This document shows, one piece after another, positions 33,742-46,359 of a stretch of DNA of 64,000 bases (position 1 is its first letter; every line of letters begins with the position of its first letter). Made by a program: the position numbers and the translations under genes. The notes beneath the pieces are model-generated. The model was not told the DNA's origin. It worked only from the letters and a program-made list of their open reading frames with translations, and ran no database searches. Source of the stretch: Symsagittifera roscoffensis (lineage: Eukaryota; Xenacoelomorpha; Acoela; Convolutidae); contig NC_087063.1 in assembly GCF_963678635.1 (NCBI RefSeq), positions 31,820,599 to 31,884,598 on the forward strand, in the 5' to 3' direction.

Positions 33742-34393
33742 AATTGGAGTAACAAAAGCACATTTCCAGGCAGCAGGCCAGACGCAAGTGTTGATAATAA
33801 TGTGAAAAAGAAAAATAACAAGAGGGTAAAGTAACGACGTACACTAATTATAATCAAAAGCAGGAATACAGTCAACAGAACACGTGTTTTTAACGGTTTG
33901 TAAACATAAACTGACAACTGACAGAGACAAAACGACTTCCGATAGTTTGATATCAGAATCAGGAGAAACAGTCAGTACCGTATAGCCAGACACAGGCTTC
34001 CGGAAAACAGAAGCAAAAAAGTTTGTTGAAGAGATCACTGATTGATTCGTCACAGTTAGCTTGCTTAATGTTCTAATATAGGTTGTGGGGAATGATTCGG
34101 GACTTCTTAGAATGTTCCAAGAATTTAAAAGCCGAAGAAGGAGAGGAAGAAGAAAAATTCTGAAAAAGCAACTCTTCATCCAAAACAACTGATGTAGTGA
34201 AATCACTCTCTAACCGAGTCACATAAAACAGATTTGACACAAAATTCTGTCGCAGAGTTCTGAGTTTATTGGCCGTATGAATAGAATGAGAAGGGTAGTA
34301 ATAAGGAAAATTACGTCTTCTGTTACTCTTTTTAGGGCACGAGTCATTAGTAGAAACATCAAAAATGGAGAGGAAATCACTTTGAGAATTTGA

Positions 34394-35202
34394 TTACAAC
34401 TTGGTGTAAAAAGGTTCTAACAAACAACTAAGACATTCCGTGCTCAAACGCTTCTTTGAATATATTTTCTTTGAGACATCAGGTGTAAGACATTCATCAC
34501 CAGAGACATGCAAATGAGCAAATATTGGATCATGATCTGAGTAGGTTTTCTCTGAACGGTAGACAATAAATCTCTGTGAATCGTTCGACCAGAAAACATC
34601 TAGAGCACTACCAGACAAAATAGTCGGAAAATTCACTGATTGAAAGAGATTGAGATCATCAAACGCGCTCAAAATGTTCATCGTATACTCAGAAGATGCA
34701 TAGTTTGAGCTCCAAAAGAAGTCAGCTAAATTGAAATCTCCTAGAACAGCAAACACAGTTTGGTCTGACGGGGAGCCACCGATGTGTTTGAGCCTCTCGT
34801 CATGTTGGTTTTGAGCAGCGTTTATAAAAGTATATGACTCAACCTGATAGTTGGAACTGAGAGGGAGATTATAAACAACCATCAAGCCAAAAAATTGTGA
34901 TTGAGTTTGATGACAATTGAACAACTGAAAGGATAAAAACTGTAGGAATGAAGGAAATTGAAAAAATACACTTTACGGCATGCATTGAGATCACCACCGT
35001 GGACTCCGTTGAATCTGCCACAGCAAGAAACTACAACGAAATCATTAAATAGGAAAACTTCATGGCAAGTAATATCATTATCGAGCCATGTATCAAAAAT
35101 AAAAAGAAAGTCGACAGAGCTAGAAGCAGGAAAATTCAAAAGCTTGATACGCCTGGTGATATTGAGAAGACTTTGAACATAAATAAGGCACAACTTTAAC
35201 AC
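34394..35202 (-). pseudogene. LINE AP-type endonuclease domain
   Basis: Shows IFDTWLDNDI, VVYNLPLSS, VLGDFNLADFFWSS, LDVFWSND and YSDHDPIFAHL. These correspond to the conserved E, D-N and terminal S-D-H motifs of the exonuclease-endonuclease-phosphatase fold used by LINEs to nick target DNA. It is split between two frames that shift near 34900. Confidence 0.75.
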
Positions 35203-35569
35203 TGACAGTTATTCAGGAGCGGTAATTTCCCCAACATTATGAAGTAACTTTTTTTTTCTTTCTTTTTCGGAATGTTGTCTCTTATTGATACATCAGATCT
35301 CAGTTTGTGGAGCTTATGCACTGTGATCTGCTCTGAGGAAGACAACGATTTCGAAATATAAACAGGGGAACAATAAGTTTTCAGCTCGTAAGACTTGGTT
35401 AGAAGCTTCTTGCAAACGATTTGCAATTAGAACTTAAGAAGAAAAGTTGTGGATCGGGACGCATTAGGGTTTTTCTGACCAAGATGTGACAAAATAGAAG
35501 TCAAGTTGAAAATATCAGACTCTGTTTGTGAGTTGAATTTGCCTTTGCTTTCAAAAATACCATCAAATT

Positions 35570-35995
35570 TCAACTCAAGTGTCCAATGATTATCAACTTC
35601 AGCAGATACAGATATAACAGGTACACTAGGCGTGGCAATAACAGCTGCACAACTCGGATCAGAAACAGGTTAAGAATCGGCAATACTTTCTTCGACAACT
35701 CTATCAAAAGTCGCAGGAAGCCAGAGAGAGGATCCTTTATGAATTCTTGAATAGTAGAAGATGAAAGAACAATAAAATTCTTTTGTAAACAAATATTGCA
35801 TTTCAACAGGAGCAACTTAACTTTTACTTCTTGAGGTAGAAGATCGACAGGGGTTCCCGAGCAATTGTAGTGATACCAGAGGTCGAATAGGTCACACTGA
35901 ATCAATTGACTACCGCCACTCTTGTTGCAATTCCCGCACAAGTGACCAGGAACATCGGAGAAAGAGTGAGCATCTCCTCGATTTTGTCTTGGCAT
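35570..35995 (-). pseudogene. LINE ORF1-like protein with PHD zinc finger
   Basis: Begins MPRQNRGDAHSF and has a C4-H-C3-type finger. It starts HLCGNCNKSGGSQLIQCD, continues LFDLWYHYNCSG, and ends with LKCNICLQK. PHD fingers are known in ORF1 of some CR1-clade LINEs. The remainder is leucine-rich, and the frame ends early. Confidence 0.6.
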
Positions 35996-36479
35996 TGCGA
36001 GATATGAACATTTTTTAAATAAATTTATCACAACAATGCGGGAGTGAATAGAAAAATAATGTCCGCAAAGGCATGTATTGAGCAAGTGACCGGAAAAAGA
36101 CTGTACGCAAGGGCATGCATGAATGGTATTCTCTGGTTTCCAGGCAAATCTTAAGAATCTCATCTTTGAAATCGCTTTTGCTGAGAGGCATGATACTTTT
36201 TTTAAGTGAGCACACTCGACCCGTTTGACGATCCTTGCTGCCACACTTAACAATAACCTTTTCCTTGAAAAACAATTTTCAAGAAGTTTTTGTAGAGAGC
36301 ATGCTGTTCTGTCTCTACATTTGGTTTTATTGAATATTCGAAACCTCTACTCTAATTCGGTCGTAAAACATCATCAGTCTTAAACCGATACGGCCCACTA
36401 ATAGCTATATTTTGAGCAAGAAAGAACCTACACAAAAACTAAAACACTTAAAGCTGAAAGAACTAACCAAAAGAGAACT

Positions 36480-37440
36480 AACACTTCGAACAACTTGAAT
36501 GACAGAGAAAAAAACGCACTTGAGCTAGCCTCCAAAAATGGAGCCTCAAACTGGTTAGCCGCACTTCCATTTAACAGATATAATTCCAACCAAATTAAAT
36601 CCGAGATCCGATATGGAATTCATCTCAGATATGGATGGGAACCAACAAACATTCCACTCACATATGCATGTGGTCAATTTTTCAACCTTACCCACGCCTT
36701 TCTCTGTTCGTAGGTTGAAAACACCTACATGAGGCATGACGAAATCAGAAATAGCTTCGCCAACCTCATGAGCGAGTTTTGCTATGATGTTGTACTCGAG
36801 CCGAAAGTTCAGTCGTTGCAATGCGAGAGCTTTGCCACTAATTCAAGCACAACTGATGAAGACGCTCGACTAGATGTAAAAGCAAACGCATTATTAGGCT
36901 CAAGGTTTAGCCGAATCTTCTTTGATGTCATAGTATTCAACCCGCAAGCAAAATTTTCCGAAGATTACTGTAAGACGCCTATAAGTATCACGAATCACTA
37001 AAAAACTCAATACCAACAGAGGGTTCTACAAGTCGAACAAAGCAGCTTCTGCCAGCTCATTTATGGCTGCACTGGTGGTGCCGCACCAGCAGCTACACGG
37101 ACAATGCAGCGCATTGCTGAAAAACTTTAAAAGGCATGAGAGCTACTCAGATAAAATAAACTGTAAAAGAACTGAGGTAAGCTTCGCGCAGCTCAGGAGC
37201 GCTATCCTTTGTATAAGGAGGTGCAGATCACTGCGTACGACGCAGTTCATAGACAATTCAATTAGTTATATTGTAGAGGAGGAACGGTTGAAGTAAATAC
37301 CTTTAATGACAACGCAATAAATGCTGACTTCAAATATTTCCTGCAATGTTGTTTTGTGATGTATTTTTATAATGCTGCTTTGGGCCCTATCCAGCTTGTG
37401 CACGACCGTACCTAAACGGAAGGGCCCTTTTTATCATTTA
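36480..37440 (+). pseudogene. C-terminal part of an RT-type retroelement polyprotein, copy A
   Basis: Contains KNGASNWLAALPFNRYN, LRYGWEPTNIPLTYACGQFF, MRHDEIRNSFANLMSE, DEDARLDVKANALL and FFDVIVFNPQ. A stop-broken stretch with FIYGCTGG- and LRSAILCIRR-like motifs follows. This domain (WL..LP, LRYGW, C.CG, RHNEIRD, GARLDV, FFDVRVFNP, LRSAI) sits at the C-terminus of RT-containing polyproteins widespread in invertebrates and basal chordates. Its biochemical role is not known to me. The upstream RT is missing. The 3' tail (TATCCAGCTTGTGC ... CGGAAGGGCCC) is shared with copy B. Confidence 0.6.
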
Positions 37441-38029
37441 CTTTTTTTATTTTATGCATCTTAAAAAAAATACATCGCATCCATTTCTCGTTAGAATGTA
37501 CATGCAGTTTATTTAAAAGTGAAAAAGTACAAGAAATTTAATGCTTCTCTGATATGGTCCCTGACCAGTCGCATTTAAGAAAAAAACGCATGCATCGGTA
37601 AATCAAGACCTCCAATCCTCAAAAAAGCGCGAAGAGGCTGCATTTTTTCTCAGCTACACAACTTGTACCATTGAGACGAGATTAATTGATGTCTGACGTT
37701 GTTCTGTAAATCACCCATTTTTTTGAGAGGCTTCGTGAGTAGTTCTTGTTTTTGAGCTCAGTTTAATTTAACGCTTTTTGTGTCGAGTAAGTGGACATTC
37801 TGAGATGAAACTCTGGTTATTTCGAAAACATGTTTGATTAGTCTGTTTGTCTTCTTAACTCCTTTCACTACATAGTGATCGCACGCTATCGAGTTTCTAA
37901 CCATATATCGACGACTCAGATCTCATTTAACGAATTAATGCGTTCTTTTAAATATTTCCAGGGGCATCTTCCTGCATGTTTTCCTTTAAGATGAGCTGAC
38001 ACTTAGAAGGCTCCGTGAAAGCCAAAGCC
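37441..38029. other. Spacer between retroelement remnants
   Basis: No gene is recognised. It is unique-looking AT-rich sequence with no terminal repeats that I can see. Confidence 0.3.
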
Positions 38030-38340
38030 CCTTCTAGTTATTACGCTGGAAATCTTAAGAAATTTCACTTTCGAAACTAGAAATCGTTCACGTTGTTTCG
38101 CGCCATTTCCACGTTCGATTTTGGAGGTGCTATTTACGTCACTTTCAGCAGATGAATATCAATTGAACTCAAAAAGTGTATATATACCTAACTAAGTGCA
38201 TTCATAAATGCATCAATATATATGAATAAACATCTGTAGTTATTAGAGACTTTCAAAACTTTTCCTGGAAAAAAAAACAAAAAATTCAGCAAGACCTATA
38301 TAAGAGTCTTCACTATGTTTATTACTCTTAAAAAGCGAAA
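38030..38340 (+). repeat. Dispersed repeat family R copy (20084 subfamily)
   Basis: Shows TTACGCTGGAAATC, CACTTTCGAAACTAGAAATC, GTCACTTTCAGCAGATGAAT and ACCTATATAAGAGTCTTCAC, as in the copy at 20084. It lies directly upstream of retroelement copy B. Confidence 0.55.
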
Positions 38341-38399
38341 AAAATTTCCAAAGCGTCTCAAAAAAAAACGATCATATACAATTTTATACTACTGTTATC

Positions 38400-40065
38400 G
38401 CTGCACCTCCCAGATTCATCTAGCTATTAAAGCGCACCAATGAAATCCCCACTCCTAGCTACAACAAAACTCCTCCGACTCCACCCTCACCCTTACACTG
38501 CCCCACTCTCAACAAACTCAAGAGAACTCTCCACTACAGAACCTGTAACAACAGGAAACCCATGGCCGAACGCATGTCCAGGAATCATTGAAACCACAAA
38601 GAATTTATACACCGAAGTATTCCACTAATCAAAACACAAACTTGGTTATAACTTCAACGAAACTCTAAATAAAAATTCGAACCTTCTAAAAGAAAACATT
38701 GAAAATACCTTCATAATGCACGCAGCAATGATCTTCCCACTCTTACTACTGCGAAAAACAAAGTTTGAAAACCATGGATCAATATCTGAAACAAAAGCAA
38801 ATATATTTAAGCAATGGCAGAACGGAGACCTACATAACGAAGAAAAAGCGCCGCAAACCTTCTTGACAAAAGGAAACAGACAAAAAACTGAAACTGAAGC
38901 ACTACAGTTCAACAAACTAATGAATACCGGAAAAATATCGAGAAGAGTATCAGCCAAAGGCGTTCTTTCGCGCGACACGATCGTCAAAAGTAAAACAGTA
39001 AAAGAGACTTTTAGTGAGAAGCACCCACCATCTGAACCAAATGATGATAACTAAATTGCACCAGTCTCATACGAAGCAATCTCTTTCCATCGATCCGTAT
39101 TTGACCAGATAAATGCTCAACAGATCAAGAAAGCAGCCATAAGAATTCACGGATCTGATGGACCATCTGGCCATGATGCAAGTCATCAGAGACGTTTTTA
39201 ACACACTTAGGACAACAATCAATTAGAATTTAGAACTGTTATTTACTTTAGATACTGATGGGAACCGACCAAAACCCAACTCACATGTGCATATGGTGTA
39301 AATTTTAAACTGAATCTGTGCAAAGGGTGGTTACACACACATAAGACACAATGAAATCAGAGACACATTCGCCAACCTCATGAACGAGGTTTACCATGAC
39401 GTCGAGATTGAGCCGAAACTTCAGCCATTGCAAGGCCATAGCTTTGACAACAATGCAACTACAACTGAAGATGAGGCACGACTTGACATTAAATCAAATG
39501 GAGTCGGGGATCGTGTTTTGACCGAGCTTTCTTTCTTCGACGTAAAGATTTTTAACCCTCAAATCAAAAGATCGCGAAAACTGCTGAAAAACGCATACAA
39601 ATATCACAAAACACAGAAGAACTCCAAGTATCAGCAAAAAATTTCAAACGTAGACCAGAGTAGCTTCTGCTTGCTGGTTTTCGGATGCACCGGTGGCAGC
39701 AACGAGGAAGATACAGAGTTTAGTCCAAAAGCTAATTGAAAAAAAAACAAGAAAGCTGCCCGGTATCGATAAACTAAATAAGAACTAAAATAAGAATCGC
39801 ACTTCTCAGGAGCTTTATACTATGTATGAGGGGGTGCCGATCTCTGCGCAAAGTTCAATTTATCTACAACTCTTTAGGCGCAATTGTATAGCAAGGACGG
39901 ATAAGATAACTTAATATTACGACGATGCAATTAATGCTGATATATGACTTCATTGATACAATGCTACAGTTTGCTCATAAATATGCATTTCTAACGCTGG
40001 TACGGCGCTATCCAGCTTGTGCCCTGAGAGTAACTAAGCGGAAGGACCCTTTTAAAAAATATGAT
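38400..40065 (+). pseudogene. RT-type retroelement polyprotein, internal-deletion copy B
   Basis: The N-terminal side reads NKLMNTGKISRRVSAKGVLS, SEKHPPSEPNDDN and GSDGPSGHDASHQRRF. These match the segment just before and at the start of the RT domain in the same family as copy A (EKHP ... GAAGPSGLDA.GWRRL). At about 39210-39250 the sequence jumps straight to the C-terminal domain (WEPTKTQLTCAYG, FANLMNEVYHDVEIEPKLQP, DEARLDIKSN, FFDVKIFNPQ, FCLLVFGCTGG). The whole catalytic RT core is absent. The 3' tail matches copy A (CTATCCAGCTTGTGC, CGGAAGG). It is therefore an internal deletion derivative of the element. Confidence 0.6.
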
Positions 40066-40464
40066 ATTGTTGGCGTTCGAAGCATCGTTGAAACTTGTCT
40101 GATATATTCTATACTCTTGTATCGAACTGATTGAATTTTCACAGTAGCTGATTTTTTTTAATCAATCTTGTGACACCCAGATGCAAATAATAGCTGTTTT
40201 TCGGAATACTTAATTTGGGCTTAACGAAACATACCGCACTTGTGCTGCCTGTTTGCTATCTTCTGAGTTTCTTTTAAGCCCTGGAATCTTTTGTTTGCCC
40301 TGAATTTTCTTTTACCCTGAAAATTAACAAAGCCACCATCAATAGATGTCTAGCGGGAATTTGCTTGGTGTGTTATGTGATCATGTCCCATAATTTTAGA
40401 CAGACAGCGGTAAATAACTCGGCGTCTCTTAAGCTCCTCGTTTCAGCTTCGGTTGTCTTGATTT

Positions 40465-40620
40465 GGCGTTTTCCTCCAACCCCACCCCCCCCCCCTCAAC
40501 CCTACATAAACGACAGTTTTATGGTGTAACGAGTGATGTTACAAGGTTGCCTTTGAAAACCAAACATGTTTCCCATAGCTTAATTAGTCCGCATGTGAAC
40601 GCAAGATCTACTTGTAACAA
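40465..40620. mobile_element. hAT-like MITE, G/C-tract family, left half
   Basis: Starts with a GGCGTTTTCCTCC-like end and a C-run. It continues with TTTTATGGTGTAACGAGTG, TTACAAGGTT and AAACATGTTT, matching the copies at 3072 and 46111. The right end is lost. Confidence 0.5.
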
Positions 40621-41819
40621 AAATCCAGATTGTGATTGAATTGAAGTACAGATGATAGGGAAAGGTAAAAAAGCCATGAACATAGCCTATTTTACCAGCT
40701 TTTTAAAAAAAAAAAGTTATCTTTTGAAGTTCTCGATCGTTTTACAATTTTGTAGTAATTAATTTTACAAAGAAAACGTTTTTAGCACTTAAATTTGTTT
40801 ATGCACATTTGTGGATCAGCGCTTGTTCCTTTCAGACTTGTAGTGAAGATATTACGAGCTGGAAGTTTTTTAGACTATCTTAGTTACTTACGGAGGCGCC
40901 AATAAGTTACAGACTGAGAGATTTGTTGTGATTTATGCGAATTATGCGAAGACAAAACGATAAGACTACTTAAAAAAACTGGTTACTTGAAAAAAAACAG
41001 AAACTTGACCGCTCGCACTCGGAAGACTATATCTCAAACAGGTGAAGAATGCTGTTTTGCAAAAAGGCTGGTATGTGCTTGATATTCAATGACGAGCATC
41101 AGAAGAGGTTAAAAAAACGGTTATCAAAACCGTTTTTCTACAAACATTAGGGCTTGAACACTTTAGCAAGGAAAACTCACACAACTTGCTTTTTAGATTG
41201 AAACCTTAAGATCAGATTTGGTATGCTAGTTGTCAGGGTCATGAAAAAAAATGTTTTCAAAAAAAGGTCAAAATTAATCTTTTTCGAAAGCCCACATTTT
41301 TGTTCTATATTGATTAATGCTTGTCACTTATGCAAATTCGATTCTACAATAAGTTCACTCGATTGGTTCATTAAATTCAGCGGTTTTTGTACAAAAATTG
41401 GGTTATACGTTCTACCCATTGAAAATTTCGCATCCTTAATTGTGAGAAGGAATCTCTTCTTTTAAAAAAACCTGCCTTGGTTTCCTTCTTATTCCTGCCT
41501 TGATTTTCTTCAAGAAACAGTTTTTTGTATTTCAATGACAACAAATGTGTACAGATGACGACTGCAAATGTAAGAGCTGACAGTTTTGAAAAAGAAGTGG
41601 AATAAAAAGATTTGGTAGTTATCATCTAGTTATCATCCATATGGCCTCATCTTGACTTTTGAAATCAAGCTTGTTATTCGTAATTCAAGGCATTTATAAA
41701 ACTATTGGAAAACGGTCAATGGAGAGCAACTCGAATAATTACTGGTTTGAAGAATTAAACTATGGCGAAAGACTGCGGAATCCACACCTACCGTTCCTTT
41801 AACACTATAATGGATTTAT
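40621..41819. other. Gene-poor stretch
   Basis: No gene is recognised. The open frames at 41223-41465 (plus) and 41377-41625 (minus) overlap each other and show no domain. Confidence 0.35.
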
Positions 41820-42193
41820 GGGGACCGATCGTTTAGCAGACAAATCTTTTAGCATAAAAATGGAAAATTGAGTCTTTTAGCAGACCAACGTAAAAAAGTG
41901 ATGGATGATTGATCGACACACTCAAAAAGACGCTCAGTCTGGGGCCATGCTTCCCCAATTAAGTCAATTATCTCACGATTTGTCAACAGAACTATCAACT
42001 TCAAAAACACAATAGTCGAAATTAGCGGCAAAACAAAGATTAACGAGCACATAAAAACTCGTATTGAATTGAAGCGCAGAGGAGCAAGCGGTCGCTAGTC
42101 GCGAATGCCGCGTTTGAAGTTAGATAGCGTTAAAGTGTGATAGCTGTGTCTGCTAAAAAACCTGTCTGCTAAAAACCGGTCTGCAAAAATCCC
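41820..42193. mobile_element. MITE with TTTAGCAGAC inverted ends
   Basis: The left end is GGGGACCGATCGTTTAGCAG and the right end, read on the minus strand, is GGGATTTTTGCAGACCGG. Both contain several TTTAGCAGAC units, so the ends are inverted with internal short repeats. No target duplication could be fixed, and no transposase is present. Confidence 0.5.
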
Positions 42194-43913
42194 TAGCACC
42201 GGAACTTATAATGTTAAAAATTGTGTATAACTATTGTGATCCAAAAACGAGAAAAGGTTTATTCGAATCGAATTTCAGAGACACAAGGATGACAAGAAAT
42301 TTGTCATGAAACAGCCTGTCTCCAAGTAAGGAAAAACACGTTGTCACGGTCAGAGCTGCAGCAGACCAGAACAACCTGCCACGTGAAATGTTAAACTCGA
42401 AAACGACCGAAGCAATCAAAATTAACCTGGAAAGACATTGAAAGAAAAACAGATTTTATATTTATGAGAAGAGCTAACGGCAAAAAATACAAAAACGAAA
42501 TGATCAAATGAGGCAGCACCATTGCCTAATGATCAGCATTAATCCAAACTAAAGGTTTGTATGCTGAAACTATTACGAAGCTTATGCAGAAAAATCACAA
42601 AGCTGCCCTGAACTTAGAAAGATTGTGATCTACAAAAAGATAGCCATCATCAACCAAAACTCTTGATTTGTCAGCTTCCGATTTTTGTCTCGGCCAGTAC
42701 CGCTACAGTGTTAGAAACCGAGTCTGTGCTTTTTCTACAGTGTACTAGAGAAATAAATAGCGTTGTAACCAACAGGAGCTGCCTACCAATATCCCGATTG
42801 CCCGATATCAAGCCGACAGGATTTAGAGCCAGATGGCATCAACATGTACTTAAGGCCAAAAACACTATGAAAAATAGAAAATGTAAATTACGCAAATTTT
42901 TGCACATGTGTGCATCATCAGATTTAAAAAAAAAGAAAAACTTAACAAACTGATAATAAATCATAAACGTACCCGAAGACAACTTAGTAAATGGAAAAAA
43001 ATCAACCAATCAAAAAGGTGGAAAATTATATTTAGCGCTTAAGTTACATAATGACTATTACAATTAATTTAGGTTTGTAAATAATTTTTTTTTGAATTCA
43101 GTTAAATCAATTCAGTGAATTTAAGATTATATTTTGACTTTTCTCATTTTCTGTGCCAGTCAGTCTTGATGCAAGAAATTTTCGTTTTGAAACAAAATTT
43201 TCAAAAAATCGAATTAATCCTGCCATGCCTAAATTTTTTCGCAACAACTTGAAAATCAGAAGAGAAAAAAATAACAGCTGAATTGAAAACGGCGAGAAGG
43301 TGAAGCCATAATGCACTACAGACCAAGTGCTAATCGAATTGATATATCTAGATCTTTTCGCGCGATAGTTAACTTGTCTGCTTACCGATAGGGAACATGA
43401 AGAGTGGCTCCGGCAAAGATTTTTAAGAGCAAAGATTTTAACTACACCCGTCGTCCTGAGTGCAACTGACGTTCTGGTCGTTACTCGAAAGGACAAAACA
43501 AATTTCTCGAGTTAGATATTGCTCTTGATTTTGAATTACTTACATGTTGGAGTTAATCCAGAGCTTTCTTGTCACGTTTGAAGTTTTGAATTTAACTAAT
43601 AGAAAATTTTTTACGTGATTAGTTTGAGATAAGGTGATTTTCCCTAAAAAAAATTTCCACTAAGCACGCACTGTCTAATGAAAAATAACATAAACCAAGT
43701 TGCGTACCCTGTTTTTAACGGCTTTCGCGCGTTTCGGGGTTTTAGAGAACTGGCCATGGGGGAATTGGGGTGTTCTATAGATTTTCTAGAGGGGGTTTAC
43801 TTTAGTAGTGGCCTTGAATCAGTAACACGATCATGAGTTCCATGTTTATTTGAACCGTAAACTAGCTCCGACCAACTTAGATAGAAAAGCACTAGAAAAA
43901 GTGTCTCTGGCCT
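42194..43913. other. Unrecognised sequence, possibly a decayed element
   Basis: The interval 42240-42960 has a raised GC content and several overlapping open pieces, including the frame at 42663-42953. I find no motif that assigns it. The minus-strand frame at 43107-43496 is likewise unsupported. Confidence 0.3.
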
Positions 43914-43989
43914 TTGAGCCAAGGTCTATTGAGCCTATCATTCTTGATCTCAAATAGGACATTAGCGAAGGACTGTAACATTCAGATTT

Positions 43990-44505
43990 TGAAACATGTC
44001 AACTGCTTGTCGATTGTATTTTTAAGTATTTTTGCGTACAGTGAAGCCGATCGGGCAGGCGACGTACAAAACAGAAAACCAGTAACTGGCATGGTTATTA
44101 ACTTAAACGAGTCAGACTCACCTTTATTTTGGCGAACTGCTGAACAACGTTCGGTATCATTATTTAAATGTAAATCGGAGTATATGGCTCTGTCGGCCTT
44201 GGCTCAGGAATTTTTATTCTTGAAACACGTATTTGAGAGTGTTAACTATAATACTACCCCTATTTTGCTTAGTGACAACCAAGGAGCAATCTGTGTAGCT
44301 CATGAGACAGCTCAAAATCGAGAGCCAAACATATCGAGATAAAAGTACAGTTTGTTCGTGTACAAAATTACTCTGTTCAGATGACGTTAAAATATATTTC
44401 TACTACAATTGTGATTGCGGATGTTTTGACAAAAGGACTTCCACGTATTTGTTTGGCGCAGATATGCAAGCTACTCTTTGGATGTGCCTTTTGAGGGCAC
44501 TGTTG
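43990..44505 (+). pseudogene. Copia retrotransposon RNase H, 3' fragment
   Basis: Shows YSEADRAGDVQNRKPVTG, SPLFWRTAEQRSVSL, CKSEYMALSALAQEFLFLK and ILLSDNQGAICVAHE. After a frameshift near 44325 it continues HIEIKVQFVR, IADVLTKGLPR and CKLLFG. These are the RNase H landmarks of Ty1/copia polyproteins (YSDADWAGD, SAEAEYMA, DNQSAI, KHIDI..HFVRE, DILTKPLP). The first D of the DADWAGD box is changed (EADRAGD). The upstream polyprotein and LTRs are not seen. Confidence 0.75.
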
Positions 44506-46110
44506 AAATACTTGTCTGTGATTAGTCAATTTCAAGACATGTTGGTTTAGAACCAAAAGACTAAACAAAATTGTAATCGCTATATTCGAGAAAGGAGTGA
44601 AACAAATTTGACTATGAGTTTTAACTTTTTCAATTAACATCAAAACGACGCGGGTAAGAAAAAGTTGTCGATTTTGACATCACCCACTTTAATAGAAAAT
44701 GAATGATAAGAAGATCTTTTTATTTTAAACATTGAGACCTACAATTATAAGATGATAGGTGTGCAGAAATACAAATACTACAAGTCCAGAATCTAAATGT
44801 AGTCTTGTTTATGTTGTGTTGAAAAAACCCTTCCGAAAAAGTAGAAAGTCATCCACGTTTTGCTGATTCTTCGCGGTATGAATAAAAAGTTACCACAGCA
44901 GTTTGAATTTGTACTGTTTAGCATAAAATTTTTGGCAGCAGTGGGATCTAATTCCAAATATTTGAAGATGTAAAAAACAAAACAAAAACAGCAGAAAGCA
45001 AAAATTTGGCTCAAATATATCATGGCTATCAACAGGTGATAGTTTTTTTTTTCGGTTGGTCGTAGAAAAATCTTTATCAAAACTTGGAGTGAAAAAGAAC
45101 TTGGAATGTCGGGCAGGCAACGGCTCTCGACTGAAATACTTCAAAATAAAATGTGCAAAATTTTCAAACGGTCCAAGCTATTGACAACTGCTTTTTAAAA
45201 ATAAAGTAAAGCAGATGCAAAGCAGTCGGAGAATAATGGGTAACCTGAGATGACTGTAAAGACACTGTAAATTTTTTCTGAGGGAAAAAACTCACTTGTA
45301 CAATTCAGAAAAGTTTGATTTATACGAAATCTTTCATTCCGTTTCGTTGTAACGTTTAAAAAGCATTGCGTAACAAAAATTTCAAAAAATCAGAGGGGCA
45401 CTAGAATAGAGCCCAAGTTTGATAAGTTGTTTTGCGTTTGCTAACAGTAAATGCTTTATACGTTGGTCGACGTTACGACGAAGTAGATGAGGTCCTTTTC
45501 AGTTCTTCCCTTATTTGTTCTGATATTGATCGATATAAGAAAGCCTATTTAATTTTTTTTGATGTTCTTTACTTTAATATGCTCTAGACTCTTAAAAAGT
45601 GTTCAGACCAAGGGGGGTAGGATGTTAACTTGATCCAAGTGTTCCAGACTCTTCTTAATGTACTTGAGTTTTCATTTGAAAAATCACGTTTGCTATTGAC
45701 AACTTCTTGTGATAAAATATCACGAAAGCTAATTTAATTTCACTCAGAACACTTTTTTCATGTTGTTCCATTTATTTTAACAACGAGAGCAGTGAAATTC
45801 GAGCGTGTTTTTGCTTGAAATCTTATGTAACATTTCAAGTGTTGTTAAGATTCTCTGGCCGGTTGCACATGTGTTGTTACTGTTATGTTAAATTCAAAAA
45901 CACTAATATAAAAAAACTCAGGTATATTTACACAAAAAATCAAGGAAAAACACGCCAGCAATCAAAGGTCTCGTTGATACAGTTTAAAGAAAACTCTAAA
46001 AAAGTTAAGTGTTTTAATCAAAACTTAAAGAGTTTCGGTGGTTCAGCTCTTTTCTGGAAGATCGAAAACCTCAATTAAAATAATCAGAATGCAATTACAA
46101 TTAGCAAGGT
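44506..46110. other. Gene-poor stretch
   Basis: No gene is recognised. The minus-strand frames at 44793-45144 overlap in two registers with no domain. The frame at 45815-46078 is likewise unsupported. Confidence 0.35.
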
Positions 46111-46322
46111 GGCTCTTTTTCCTTCCCCCCCCCCCCACCTGCAACTTTTTATAATTAAAATTACTGTTCACATTGTCCGATTGTAATGAAAATTCACATG
46201 CAAATAAGTTAGGCCATGACAAACATATTTGGTTTTCATATTTAACCTTGTAAAATCACACGTTAGACCAAAGAATTGATGCTCATGTGAGGTGGGGGGG
46301 GGGGGGGGGAAGGAAAAGAGCC
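46111..46322. mobile_element. hAT-like MITE, G/C-tract family, complete copy
   Basis: 212 bp with ends GGCTCTTTTTCCTTCCCC and GGGGAAGGAAAAGAGCC. It is flanked by a perfect 8-bp duplication AGCAAGGT (46103-46110 and 46323-46330). The G tract at the right end reaches about 17 bases. Confidence 0.85.
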
Positions 46323-46359
46323 AGCAAGGTGAATATACTAACGATTGTGAACAATAGTG

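Larger units (their letters stand above)
32480..36255 (-). mobile_element. CR1-like LINE with PHD finger, endonuclease and RT, degraded
   Basis: Minus-strand element in the expected order: ORF1-like PHD finger (35995-35750), AP endonuclease (35202-34394), RT (33741-32822) and the C-terminal domain (32889-32560). Its coordinates meet the end of the Penelope-like element in opposite orientation. The 3' end is near 32480, where the minus strand carries ATC-rich repeats (the plus strand reads GATGAGGATGATGACGATGA) like the tails of CR1/L2 LINEs. Several frameshifts and stops separate the domains, so the copy is inactive. Confidence 0.75.
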
